Source: Wuchereria bancrofti (Eukaryota; Nematoda; Chromadorea; Rhabditida; Onchocercidae). Taken from it: a stretch of DNA of 64,000 nucleotides. The notes under the pieces are model-generated. The model saw nothing but the letters and a program-made list of their open reading frames with translations, ran no database searches and had not been told where the DNA came from. A program made the position numbers and the translations under genes. The stretch is taken from positions 11,836,272-11,900,271 of the forward strand of contig SSBO01000012.1 in assembly GCA_005281725.1 (NCBI GenBank), in the 5' to 3' direction. Shown here in pieces: positions 49,954 to 62,692 of the stretch (within the stretch, counting starts at the first letter, position 1; each line of letters begins with the position of its first letter).

Positions 49954-52900
49954 TTATTCAAATACTTGAAATACCTGGAAAAGAAAAAAGTATCTGTTTT
50001 ACTGCTTCACTCTCAAGATTTTGAAAATTCAAGTTTTTTCGAAATTTCAATTCCATCTCAAAAGGACAAGTTCACCATGTAGATTTACAATTTCGATTAC
50101 CTAGATACCTGAAAATTTATAGTCTCGCCTGTCAATATTTAAAGCCTTTGCAATCGTTAAAAAATTACCTCCATGTCATCGATTTTAAATGTACCACCCT
50201 TCACCAGTTCTGGATTTTGGAATGTTTTGCCCGGCAAGCTTGAACCTTTTATCAATTCATCCACAATATATATTGCATTCCCACCAATCTACAAAATAAG
50301 AGGTGAATGACGCCAAGAATTTGATTTGTTCCATTGAGTTTTTCAACACTATTTAGTGAAAAATAGGACGCACAATTAGGTATCAGTCTATAAGCGATAG
50401 CTAGTTAAAGACAGGACGGTAGATGAATCTTAGTTAATGAAAAAACTCAAACACCTGCTCAAGCAATTAAAAAAATCAGTCAATTCACGACACAAAAAGT
50501 ACGTTTCGAGCCATAATTCTAAAATGGCTGTACAATAACATAAACAAAACTTTTAGAACCACAGAGCATATGTTTTTGAAACTATAGTATGCGGCATACA
50601 TAACTGATACAAAAAGGTGAACTTTAGACAACGTACCATTAAAACAGTAGGCTCTCGACTATACGGAGCAGCCATAAAACATTCTGCTTGACTTTCTTTC
50701 CAATCATATTTATTCACTTGATTATTATCATCTAAATTCCAAACAAACGAAAGACCACCGCCAAAGTATTTTCCATTCCCACGTTCACGTGTCTTTATTC
50801 GATTTCCCCACGGTTCGTCACAGAAAGCTCCCAAAACTTCACTTTTATCAGTCTTGATAATTAACAACGTTGATTCCGCTTCATCGATCCTACAAAAGCT
50901 GAATTTTAGCTGTGATGATAATCTTACGCTAACATCTTTATGTGTTGTGGTTATTTTTACAGCTTAAACAATTTCATACTGAAAATGAAATATCCGCTCA
51001 CTTTGTCCACAAACGATAGAATGAGGTCCCATCGTCGCAAAGATGGTAAATCAGCATCGGAGTTTTGAGTTGATATTTTTCCGGCAAATAACACATTAAT
51101 TGGAAGACAGTTTCTGATGAAATGATACTTGAAATAAAGGGCTTTATATACATGGCTGGTAAATCTACCATTGGAAGATCAGGACCTTCTGACTTCAAAA
51201 TCTGAAAACAACCATTACCAAAACCTTCAAGTCACTTTTCGCCATAAAATTCCCAAAAAATGTACTGTAGTTAGCTGAACTAAAAAACATAACGGTTATA
51301 TGAAAATGACATTACTCGAATAAGATGGAGAAAGTATAAGTACTGTTAAACATTGAGATACTTTTATGCAAAAAAGATGCAGTAATCTTCTGTTTCCTGT
51401 ACTTTTATGACAACGAAATATTTTAATAGGCTGTAGTTTCATTTCTTCATTGTGGCTAGTTGTTAAAAAAAGCAATTGTCTTGCTCGGTTCATTAAAATG
51501 AGAGTAATTATTTCGTTTAATCATCGATCTAGACGGTACTACCTGCTCTCCTACTTAGCACGGGGATTTTCTTTAGCAGGAAAGTTAAGAGGATATCCTC
51601 AAGGCTAATGAAATGCAGTGCTGTAAATATGGTAAACATAGTTACAATTCCAGTTTGAAAAAACAGCCAAATCTTAGCTCTGCATTTATACTAATTCTAC
51701 TCCTCAGTGGCACCAGTAGCTTTCTGTATACAACGCCGTAATGAACCACAGAAAAAAGTGGAGAAATTGTTTTACTTATGAAAAAAAAAAATCTACCATC
51801 TTCTCATACTTGTCCTGAAAACGAGTAATTTTTGTACCACTAAAATTCCGAATCTTTATAGCAGCTTCAAGTAAAGCCGTAACAGAAATATTTTGATGTT
51901 TTACGCTCTGAACAATCCTTTCCGCAAATAAATCAATCCGTTCTTGGCAAGTTTTGTCCGTTAAATCGTCCGGCATCTGAAGATAAAGACATTTTTAAGA
52001 ACCATAAATTGCAGCCGTAAAAACTTTCAACATGTCAGGTAAGTGGAACTTATAAATATGGTTGACTTAAAACTTTCAAGAAAATTTACTTTCTTCAACA
52101 TGCAATTTATAATCTCACAGTTTCTGAACAGCCGTCGAGTTCACTAGGAAATATCTGCAAAACTTTATCACTAATTCTACAATTTCTACGGAAATATAAA
52201 ACATATAAAACCAACTTTGATGTTTTTGTGCCAAATGTTAAGTAATGTGATAGCAACTCTCATTAATACTTTGCTCCCTTCATATAAGTAGCAATCAATA
52301 ACACAAATTAAATGTTCAAACGACAAGGCGCAAAATATCCACCTCGGCCAACTTTGCAAAGCACTTGCCAAAATATTTTCGTCAGACGATCCAATCCAAT
52401 TTCTTAAAGTTTTATAAACTGCTGCCTGAAAAGAAAAATTAAAATGTTAGCTGTTTTCTAAAGTTTGACGCCTTCAATTAACAACAATCTAACAAATAAG
52501 CGAAGTGGACTGTATAATTTGTCACCAGTAACTTTTAACGAAAGCAATCAGGAAAAACTAAGGAAAAAAACGGTTCTCAAAAAAAAGGAGAAGAGTTGAA
52601 TGAAAAATGTTAAGGCTTGAATATCTAAGTTGGTTCTAACAACGGAATGTCTTGGATAATCAAGAAGAGAGAAAAAAGGATGGGGAAAACATACCTTGTG
52701 GACCTTTACAAGTGCAAGCAGTGTGTACGTCGTAGCTTTACTTGCCAAAGCAGAACATTTCATATAATTTGAATGATTTTTAAGGATCCAAAAAACACAT
52801 GCATATGCATCGTCCTCACTCATATAATGCAAACATAATGCAAGTATAGGTTGTATCAACTACAAGAAAGAGCCACAATTATAAAAAATGTTGAGAATAA

Positions 52901-54568
52901 ATAAAATCATTTTATCATGGTTTGACTGAAATATTTTCAAGAACACCGGTTAGTGTTACATCAAATAGGTCAACCAAGTCAAAAAAAAAAAATGCAAAAT
53001 AAATAAAAATCAATCTAACACTAACTGGTGCATAATTTAATGTTGGGACTGTAGCATCTACAGCGCGAATGAGACGATGTAGTGCTTTCAAGCCATCTGC
53101 ATTCAATTCATAACATTCATGTATAGTATCCGAAGATTGCAGAAAACGAGCTTTTGGTTTTGAAAAATGCCCTAAACAAATCTAAATTAATTTTTTAGAT
53201 ACAAGAGTCTAACAATCCAACTCTTAATGGACTGTAATGGGAACAAGAGCTTTTTTTAAATATTATGGTTTTCTGTTTACCAACATGATACTGATACCTT
53301 TGCTGCATTTTGCATAACTTAATCTTAGCAACTCAAAATAAGCATGATAATAACAATAAAATCGTATGGAAAAATTACCAACGTTCTCTTCCCATCCATC
53401 AGATTCATAACTAACTTTGTATGCATTAAAATCTGGATTGTTTAATTTACAGATTTCTTGCCATAAATTCGCTCGTATCCTGTGTCCTATTGGCCAGTTT
53501 GTTTTTCGAAGCACCTTTTTTATCTAAAATCAAGAACAAAATCTGAATTGAAATCACAACACAATATCATCACACACATTTTCCCGGCAAAATATTGCAC
53601 TGTCTGAAAATCGATTGAAATGGTTTCAGAGTTTGCTACCTCTCAATGTCAACATCTTTTCAGTTTTCATTTAGCTCATGCCTAATTGGATCATTATCAG
53701 TGATTGTCTGATCTTTGTTTACTGCTCACATCGATGCTCTTACTTCATCAGGTCGATTCCGGTGTAGAATTTGTCGAATCAACTTAATACTGCCATATGA
53801 TTCATCGTAATTAACAATTATGATATGAGCATAATTCGTGAATGTTTCCTGCAAACAGAATGCTATGTGCAAAGATGTTTGATTTAAATTTCATATATAA
53901 GTTGGATTTAGTAAGATTACACACAATGCTACTGATGTAAAACATAAGTGCTTAATGTCCCAATTCATATCTACCACTAAGAGTAATGATTTAATTCATA
54001 TCTACTACCAGATTATTTCATGAATTAACTAACTACTGTCGTATTACAGTTTTACTTTCCCAGCGATTAATATTTAGGCAGTTATAGTTGTTGCTGGCAA
54101 GGATTTATACAAAGATAGAGAACTCATAAAGCAAATCAATATTCCAAAATCAACTCAATAATTTTCAAACAGAAATTGAATTTTAATTCACTTGATACTG
54201 AGTTATCAACTACGAATACAACAAAAAGCTTGCCTCACGAGATTCGTGAAACAGTGCCTGTCTCACTTCCTTGCTGACCGCCAATTCGTCACCTTCTAGC
54301 AACTTCACGAACTGTTCACGTTTATTTGAAGGCAAATGGAGTGAACGTCTTAATCGACCACTCAACCGCGAAAGAAACGATGTATTTGACTCAATGCATT
54401 GTAAGACCGATGGCGTCGGTGCTATAGGTGTTGTTGGAAGTTTTGTGCTACTGGGCCCAGCTTCATCATCCTCAACATCTGGCAATGAAGTCATGGCCGA
54501 TGTTGTGGGTAAAGGAAAGAACGATGCTTGTTCCTTATCTCTGACCTCTTCAGCAGTCGTATGCGTAT
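49954..54568 (-). CDS. TBC1D24 homologue, TBC plus TLDc domain protein (5' exon uncertain)
   Basis: TBC1D24/Skywalker proteins bind ARF6/Rab GTPases and phosphoinositides at synaptic and endosomal membranes; the TLDc domain is linked to oxidative-stress resistance. Eleven exons with matching phases: 54568-54234, 53848-53744, 53523-53379, 53171-53026, 52859-52695, 52425-52216, 51976-51797, 51201-51002, 50889-50637, 50288-50169 and 49974-49954, together about 626 residues (human 559). An N-terminal extension rich in S, T and P precedes the TBC domain (WPIGHRIRANLWQEI, LCLHYMSEDDAYACVFWIL, then CVIDCYLYEGSKVLMRVAIT). The TLDc domain follows: LIYHLCDDGTSFYRLWTK, LLIIKTDKSEVLGAFCDEPW, KYFGGGLSFVW and the end GTFKIDDMEVFQVFE. 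The catalytic arginine/glutamine fingers of active Rab-GAPs are not evident, as in other TBC1D24. The first listed intron has a GC donor (GAG then GCAAGC). Confidence 0.94.
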
Positions 54569-54753
54569 CTGAAATGAGCAAAATTCTTGTTGATCGATTA
54601 GGAAATGGCCTTTTCCAACTGGAAAATCTATAATGTGGAGAAAGGAAGCTTTCAGTATGCCTTTTTCTATAAATAACTTGTTTGTATTGCAGCCGGGTAT
54701 ATGTTTTAAAAGATTTTCAAAAGCAGTATTTCCGATGATTCCTAAAACTATAC

Positions 54754-54799
54754 TGCCTACATCATCTTCAGAGAAAGCATACAAGTATTTCCCTGTCAT
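54754..54799 (-). other. Candidate 5' coding exon A of TBC1D24
   Basis: ATG at 54799 starts MTGKYLYAFSEDDVG and reaches a GTATAG donor in phase 1, which fits the exon at 54568. It competes with the candidate at 55857. Neither is confirmed. Confidence 0.25.
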
Positions 54800-55247
54800 A
54801 CTTGACGACCAGGCCGAAGCTTGCAACGACCAACAGATCTCGGATTTCCTTATGATATAATCAAATTTCTATCCTAGACTATTCGGTAACAAGCGTTAGG
54901 AGTCGTTAATTAAAAAATTGATTGGTAAGTCCTACAACAACTATAACCTAGTTATTCACTACATATTATTCTCTATTTAGGATGAAAACTGTAAAACATG
55001 CAGGCTAAATGCTTGATCCTAGAGGAGAATGGATAGGATAATAAAACTGATGTACTGATCGATAAGGAGGAAAATAAAAAGCTGAAAGACTCGTTTCTTT
55101 TCCTTTTTTTTCACGATTCCACTCACTTCTTTCATGATCCAGTAATTTTGCAAGATAGAATATGATTAAAGTTTTTTTCGTTTTAGAGTGGGCAAAAGAC
55201 GGGGAAGAACTCCTGAAAGACGTCTTAACATCGTAATCGTAAATGTC

Positions 55248-55279
55248 ATATATATGTATATATATATATATATATATAT
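55248..55279. repeat. TA microsatellite
   Basis: A run of TA dinucleotides with one TG interruption. Confidence 0.95.
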
Positions 55280-55745
55280 TTGTTCATTTCGCTTGACAAT
55301 ATGCTAGAGAACTTAATTAAGATAAACACTAAATTCCTGAAAAAACCAGTGATAGTCGTGAAAAACTGTTTCACTTAAACGTTTCAATTAGAATTTCAAT
55401 TAGAATACGTCACTACATACGTAGAACTACCTACATATCCTAATATTAAAAACTTGAACTTCTAAAATGAATCTTTACACTTTAAAAAACCGGGCAAATA
55501 AGTAGTTGTACGGAAGAATGTTAGAATGGAAATTTTTATAACGTCCAAAAACCTCGAAAAAATCAGTAAAAATTAATATTTTTCATCAATTATTCAATAG
55601 AAATTAATTTCCTCCCTTCCCTCCCCCCACAGGCAAAAAAACTAATACGAGATCTTTGAAATTAAACCAAAAAAAGAACTTACCCGAAAAGATGATCGAT
55701 GGAATAATCCACCCTAAACAAGTAGGAAGAAAGGCATTGTTTTAC

Positions 55746-55857
55746 CTGTCATTTTTCTCGTATTAATCGATTTCCTGCACTTGACAAATGATTGATACAA
55801 GTTATCCAAGTTGCTACGATGAAATACAATCAAGCTGCTACGACAGAATGATCTCAT
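55746..55857 (-). other. Candidate 5' coding exon B of TBC1D24
   Basis: ATG at 55857 starts MRSFCRSSLIVFHRSNLDNL and ends ...NTRKMT at a GTAAAA donor in phase 1, which also fits the exon at 54568. It is basic and has no family motif. Confidence 0.25.
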
Positions 55858-58800
55858 CGCGGGACTACTGTGATCTCCTGACATTTGACCACCGAACAAA
55901 CGCAGACAAAAATTTGAAACCGTTATTTCTTCCTTTTCGTCTGCTATTATCCACACTCCTTGTTCAATTTCTGCAATAAGTATTTGAAGAATTTAATAGC
56001 AAATGAAACACAATGTGTAAATATTTTCAGATTAACATTTTCCACAAAAAGTAAAAACTTGAGAAACCCGTTCAACTTGTCTTCATACCGTAAATTTATT
56101 CTCGCTCCTTTGCTCTATTTTCCATTTTCAGTCCCTTCTACCTTTACCCAATTGTTTTTTAACTTCACCTTTACTTCCTCGTATAAACCTACCTACGACA
56201 TTCCCATACATTCTAATGAAACATGACAGTGGTTCCAAGTGTTAAAAAAACTAGAAGTTCCATGATCAATGGAAAATGCTAAAAGGCACTAAACCTGAAG
56301 TCCGACGTGCTGTTTCTTACTTGCAGACCAGTAAGAAAATTATTACAGCAGTAGAACCATCAGCATACCAGTTTCATCTCAGCCGACGATGGAATGGAAT
56401 GAAAGTAGATACACGGTTGGTTTCATCAATGTAATTACATGTCGAAAACCATATAAAGATTGCTCCAGTCTCGACTTATCATTTCTAGTACCATATTTCT
56501 TCATCGTCTTCACCAAGAATAAGGCGCTCCCGTACCAAACGAGTAGTGCACATCACCCACAACCTAGCTCTCTTCCATATTTGTTTTAACACTACTATTT
56601 GCATATATTTTTCCACAGAAATCTACGGTACACCATGAATTCAAACTTATTACCTAATCTGAACCAAATTTCTTCACAGTTCTCTGTTTTTGTAACGGAT
56701 CTCACACGTTCCACGTAGCACATATTTTGCTAGTGAATCTATTGACAAGTCTGTTCAGATAATAAGTAAATTACAAAAATTTTTCATACTTTCCCAAAAT
56801 CATTTAAGAAACGATGATCAATGCTGAATTTCTCGAAAAAAAAAAAGAAAAATGAAAATGTTTTTATCGTTAACAATCAGAAGGAAAAGAAAAAAAACGG
56901 GACGTACTTTGTAATATCTTATTGGTTGATAACCCAAAAGTGGTCGGTACTGTAATAGTATCGTTTAAAAAATAGGGTGCCATTATAAAGTCATTGATCG
57001 AATATTATTGTGAAGGACATTGATGGTAACGATTGATCGTTTGTTGAAGACTAGAAAGCAGTTAATGATCATTTATCCAAAGCACATAAATCATCCTATC
57101 TTCTCCAAAGGCATTGTTTTTAACATAACAAACAGTAGCCGACCTTTGTCCTTTTGTCAGTATCAACACACTGCTGCAATGAAATTTACGGATTGTTCGG
57201 AAATTCCTACATCACTTCAATCCTAGACCTGGTTTCGATGAGAAAGCTCCCCGACCGCCTTAATCTACGGATTCATTTCAGACTTATATACGAACATGAA
57301 CAGATCACTTCCTCTTTGCCTCAAATCACTGCCTATCGGATCACTCACACTCAAACTTCCTAAATTATCCTCCCATTTAATTTACTCTCCCACTATTTCC
57401 TCGCCCACTTGATAATGTTATACCGTTTGGACGGATGATAACATAACAGAAATTCGCCTAATACTGGACTTTCTTGATAGAATGGAAAAAAAATAAGTGG
57501 AAAGACTTCAAGTAAAATACGAAATTCGACACAACTATGTCATTAGACTGAACTAATCTTTTATGATTAAAAGGTATTTAATTCACAAAAAAGCCCGATT
57601 TGGACACTTTATCGTGATGACAGAGTACTAATCCTCATAAATTTTAGGTAAGCAAAACGGATACTGTTTATCGCACTGAGGGAAAGGAGGAGGGAAATTT
57701 AGCAGATAATTTGCAGTTGGATGCCTTCCGTATGTGTTCATAAGACTATAAAATACTATTATGATCAGCTAGACTATTATGATCATTACCAGTGTCGAAA
57801 AATTTAGACTGATTAAGGATCAGAAAAACAAACTGAAACAAATGAATCACTAACTGAAAGAGGAGATGAATCATTTATGTTCCTTTACAGATGTTCGCGA
57901 TGAGAAACTAAAAATCACTGAAGAGATGAATGAATCATCTGGAAAAAGTTTACAATTCATTTAAGATGGAAATTTGCGTTTTTTATGGAAAACGCATATT
58001 TTCAACATGATGGATGCTATAATCCACTAGAAAAATAGCGCGCATTCCATCCCTCTTTTTCTCCATATTTTCACTCCATTTTATTTGTTTCGATTAGCTT
58101 CCCCACGGAACATAAAAACCATAGATTTGTTTCTGATCGTGGATAACTTGAATATAAGTCCTTTCTAGCTTGCTTATAGTTTGACAGATTTGAATTCGCT
58201 TTTTGTCAGGATCACGGATAGCTTGAAAGATGTAAACAGTGTAATCCGGACCAAGCGATTGCGAAGTACGATCAGTAAACGTTGCAAGATCTCGAAAATA
58301 GGAATTAAATATTCAACTCCAAACATTGTAACTAGAAGTGAAATAAACTAAACATGACATATAAACTGAACGTAACAAAAAATTTTCAAAGCTGAATCCT
58401 GGATTTTTAAATTTGGATAATTACAACCACATTCAATTAAATAACATGAAGATAAAGTCTCTGAGACACACACACAGGAGTCAGTTCTGCATATCGAGAC
58501 AGACGACCAATATTCGAACAATTCACTGGTCGAAAAATAATTCGTATACGGCGCTTGTTAACATTTGATTTGGAGCGTGTACGCTGGGACAAGTGCGCGT
58601 AGTCTCGTGAAGTGCGAAGAATACGTTTAACAAAAGGTATGCATATATATTTATGAATAGTTGTTGAATAAAGTAGGAAGATAGTTTAGTCTTGCTGTGC
58701 AATTTAACCTTGTAAGTAATTCCCTGAACCATTACTTAAGTATGATTTATCGTCAACTGAATTGTACTCTTCACCGCTCTTCTGTTTACCATAAACTTCG

Positions 58801-59437
58801 TAAGACTGCATTGCATGCATCATCATATGTGCAATTTATTTTGTTACATCATCATATAATGCACTTATGTTCCCTTTTCAAGATCCCGTGCCAGTTACGT
58901 TAGAGATTTAAGGTTTGAGTTAAATTCTACAAGCTTTTGAATATCTGAAGTTGTGTTCAACTATATTTGTGCTTGTGTTTCTATCGGTGTATAATTTGTA
59001 TGTTGTGTAGAGTATTTATTTGAGTTTCACTAATTTATAAGAAGCTATTATTCTTCCCAAAACCTTCTCAGTATTACGTCGGGTCTAAATTATGAAGTTA
59101 AAATTTGAATTTATAAAGTTTAGATCTGAAGTGCACCATTGAGGTTTTATTCCTATCGAGTCAATGTTGTAGTGTACCATGTATTGAACATACTGTTATG
59201 TTGAATTAAATATAGCATTTCATTTTTTCAGTTTTACATCGATATAAACTGACAAGACTATTTTGTTTGATAGGTTTGTAATTCAAACTTATCAAATTGG
59301 TCAAGTGTTACATCACCGGAGTTTCAATTGTTATTTCACTAACTATTGGCATAGATGTTTTGACTAGATTATTTTCAGGTTGTTAAAGAATTCTGTAGCT
59401 ATTGTGATGAATTCTAAATGAGGTGGCATTAACTTCA
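55858..59437. other. Gene-poor stretch of about 3.6 kb
   Basis: All open frames (for example 55960-56226, 56389-56589, 57020-57226 and 58697-58903, all plus strand) are short, without motifs or flanking splice signals in phase. It separates two divergent genes, TBC1D24 and METTL9, and would hold both promoters. Confidence 0.55.
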
Positions 59438-61870
59438 ATGTTTCGGAGTCAGCAAATTGCACGTTTGTTGTTGGAAAAGGAAGAACTGGATGATCGTCTG
59501 CTTAACGCTGATCATTCCGAGTGGTATTTTATTGACAGGTATGTCACTGAAATCACCATACAGATGAAAAACGTCAAATTAGTCTAATGGATTTAGAACT
59601 TATTGTAAATCGACGGAAAGGGAATGGAAATGTGCCAATTACTGCTGTTGATTTCAAGGAGTACTGTAACTTCGTATATGCTAAAAAAATTCCATCAGTT
59701 CTCCATGGATAATAGTGTGGAAACGTTTCTAAACAATTCCCTTGAGACCAGTAATTCACTGTGTTTACAGGCATGTCTTTTTTTACTTTTGATTCTATTT
59801 ACTTCTTTCCCTATATCGGTTTTTCGATGGGATTAATATCCGATTATCATCTTATCAGTTATGTTTGAAAGAAATGACGAAGTCAAATGCAAAATGATTC
59901 TATAAAAAACGTTTTACTCAATGAACTCTGGAAAGGAAATGAAGATTTTTGTACTTTGAAAAAGATTATTATATTTCGGTGACTGCTGGAGTAAATGATG
60001 GTTCATTTTGATGCTTTTCTAGTAATAATTCTGTTTTTATTCATATAGTAATTTACTTTAAATTGTTAATGCTTTCCAGGTATGCTGCCGTTTGGGTTTT
60101 CTTTTCCATTTATTCTCTACAATGTTAGATGATATTATGAATATTATGAAATCGCGCCTGTGTGGTAAAGATAGATAAAGTCATCATAAATCATTAATTT
60201 TTGCTTTCACTGAACAAATTAAGCAGCGATCTCAGTGTTTTCCGAAATTTTTTATCACATTTAAAGAGTACTTTCTAAATTTCAGGTCTGTTATACATTT
60301 CTTACTTCATTGTTGTCAATGGTACTGACTAAAACAAGCATTAATGGTGTCCTGGGTCGAGGTGGTATGCATCTTTTCTCCCTCAGTCAGTTGCAAGAAT
60401 TTTTGGACGTTTCAGTTGAATGGGTCTCTCACGATAAAAAGGTTGAAGTTTTCATCAAATATTATTTCTTTCTTACGGTTATTCATTTTTATATCCGGAT
60501 TTGGCACTGCTTCGAATGTTTTCAGAATTTCTCAACAATTTAGGAAGTTCTTTTGGATCCTTATTCTAATGCAGTTAACTTCTATGTGAAGAGGAAATCT
60601 TTTCATTCAGCTTCTGGATTTGGGTGCTGGTGATGGCCAAATAACTGCCATAATGGCACAACTATATAGAACTGTTTCAGTTACAGAAGCGTCGAAGGTA
60701 AATTTAGTGATTAAGTCGATTATTTCGGGAATTGGAAAATCTCATTTTGGATATTTTGAATTAGGCTTGTTCCAGTACAATAAGTCTTCCGATGACTATT
60801 TGAGCTGTTAGCATACTTCCGTCTTGATACATCCTTAATTTGATAGTGCATGTGCTAATTTGATAGTTGCAGCAAGGAGAATGCTGAACATGGTGTTGTG
60901 AACATATAAATCACTACGGAAGAAGTTAACGAACTTGAATGTTGAGAGATTCGTAAAGTTACATTTCTAATCATTTAAAGTTCTCGGTTTTTGTCCTTTC
61001 TTGTTATTAAAGATAATGGAATGGCGTTTGAAGCAACGTGGATTCAAAGTTGTTCCAATGAATATGTGGCATCTGTCTGGGACGTATCATTTGGTTTCAG
61101 CGCTCAATCTGCTAGATCGTCACTACAATCCATCTTTGTTATTAACTCAATTACATTCAGTAACTCTACGTTCAGAATCTTTGCTGCTGTTGACTGTTGT
61201 TTTACCATTGCATCAATATGTGGAATTTCATCCTACAAGTCGGACAAATCGACCAGGTATCGTGTATTATTTCAGGGGCTTCTACTATCAGCATATAATT
61301 TCGCGATATATTTTACAAGTATTCGTATTTGTGAGTTTGCATGTATTCACTTCTATATGAAGTCTTCAGGATCGAATTTTACACTGGAATACCGAAGAAT
61401 TCCGATCATTGGTTCGTCAGCACAAAATTTTTTTTTAGATGTAAAAATCTCGATCAAAGGTAAAACGTTCGAAGAGCAGGCGAGTTCGTTAGTCGCAGAT
61501 GTTCTGGAACCAGCAGGATTTGAGTTACTTAAATGGGGCAAACTACCATATTTAAGCGAAGGAGATTTCAGAAGAGTATGATCCTACAGTCCACTTTATT
61601 TTGATTTTCTTTTTTGCTGAAGAGTCGTTCGGACCTTCCAAAAGATCATAACTTTTCTTAAGGTTAAAATCGTCGCTGATCTAGGATATCTTGAAAAGAA
61701 AAACCTTAAAAACGATCTGAAATCCATAATTTCAAATATTCCAGCCATTTTACCATCTTAACGATGCTGTATTTCTGCTAAAACCAAGAAAGACCAGTTC
61801 TGATGGAAGCGGTTTGTCGGATATCTTTACAAAAAATTCAGTGCTGAATCGAGATTTCACTTCATTTTAA
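59438..61870 (+). CDS. METTL9 homologue, protein-L-histidine N-pros-methyltransferase
   Basis: METTL9 (DREV) uses S-adenosylmethionine to make 1-methylhistidine in HxH motifs of zinc-binding proteins. Seven exons join in phase: 59438-59538, 59659-59770, 60286-60441, 60611-60697, 61013-61256, 61439-61575 and 61745-61870, giving 320 residues (human 318). Family motifs in order: EWYFIDR near the start, ETFLNNSLETS, the block TKTSINGVLGRGGMHLFSLS, the SAM-binding LLDLGAGDGQITAIM (motif I), TEASK (motif II region), LNLLDR, VVLPLHQYVE, the FEEQ helix, LPYLSEGDF and the final strand YHLNDAVFLLKPR. The second intron has a GC donor (CAG then GCATGT). The human N-terminal signal region is not seen, so an upstream exon may be missing. 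The long open frame at 60991-61581 is a mixed-frame artefact across exons 5 and 6. Confidence 0.95.
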
Positions 61871-62690
61871 AACTGTAATTAGCAAAAATTAAACTCTGAA
61901 TAAATTTCTTGCCTCACTTTTTCTATCAAAGATATCACATTTGTGAAGTTTATTTCTGGAATAGCTAAAATACTCCAATATAGCAATATATCAGCTTCCG
62001 GACTAGTATAAGACAGCCGTCCAATCATTTATCAATTGCTGCAATTACCAGGAGAAATCAAAATTGAAATATTCTTTAAAGAGGATCTCATGAACCATAT
62101 TTTTCTTCTGGATGTTTTACCGTAAACTTGAGTGTTGTAAATAGTTTTAAATTGTGAGTGGGAAAATAGACGGTAATGTAAGACTGTAAGTAGCAGGGAA
62201 TCTGTGCAGCAGATTCTGCTTAAAAGTAGCAGTGTTATGCTGTCGAAATGAAACGGTGAGCCGTGCTGGACATCGTGTTCGCATCGTCGTTCTGTCGCAG
62301 GGGAATCTTATCGATAGGTAACCAATCTACCTTTACGGTGTTGCTGTCTATAAATCATGTATCTTGTAGAAGTTCCAGAGCACCAAGTAATCTCACCTTA
62401 TTGAAACTTCCGGCCTAGGCCGATGAGTATTTTACGGTGGAGTATAGATATATTTATGGGTCTGGTTTTTCTGAGAAAGTCTGGTTATCTGAGAATTGGA
62501 TTACACCGCAGGGACGCGGAGAAAGAGAAGAGGATTATTATACCTTTAGCTCCTTTCGGATTTGCAAAATTATTTAGATATTAGGGCGTATGCGTCATCC
62601 AAGCCATCTCACTGTTATTAATGTGCGTAATGCCTGTGAATGTTTCATACTGTCGGTGTCTTCTGAAATCTAATGCTGTGTATAATTTTA
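61871..62690. other. Intergenic region between METTL9 and FAM114A
   Basis: About 820 bases with no exon recognised. It contains a small inverted repeat, GCAGCAGATTCTGC, at about 62206-62219. The distance is long for a nematode operon. Confidence 0.5.
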
Positions 62691-62692
62691 GA
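62691..62692 (+). other. Probable trans-splice acceptor of FAM114A
   Basis: TATAATTTTAG ends at 62691, leaving a single base before the ATG at 62693, the very short leader typical of SL trans-spliced mRNAs. The frame is also open upstream, so this acceptor decides the start. Confidence 0.5.

Noticed and set aside
60991..61581. A 196-codon open frame on the plus strand
   Set aside because: Its first part reads METTL9 exon 5 and the intron in the wrong frame; only its end coincides with true exon 6.
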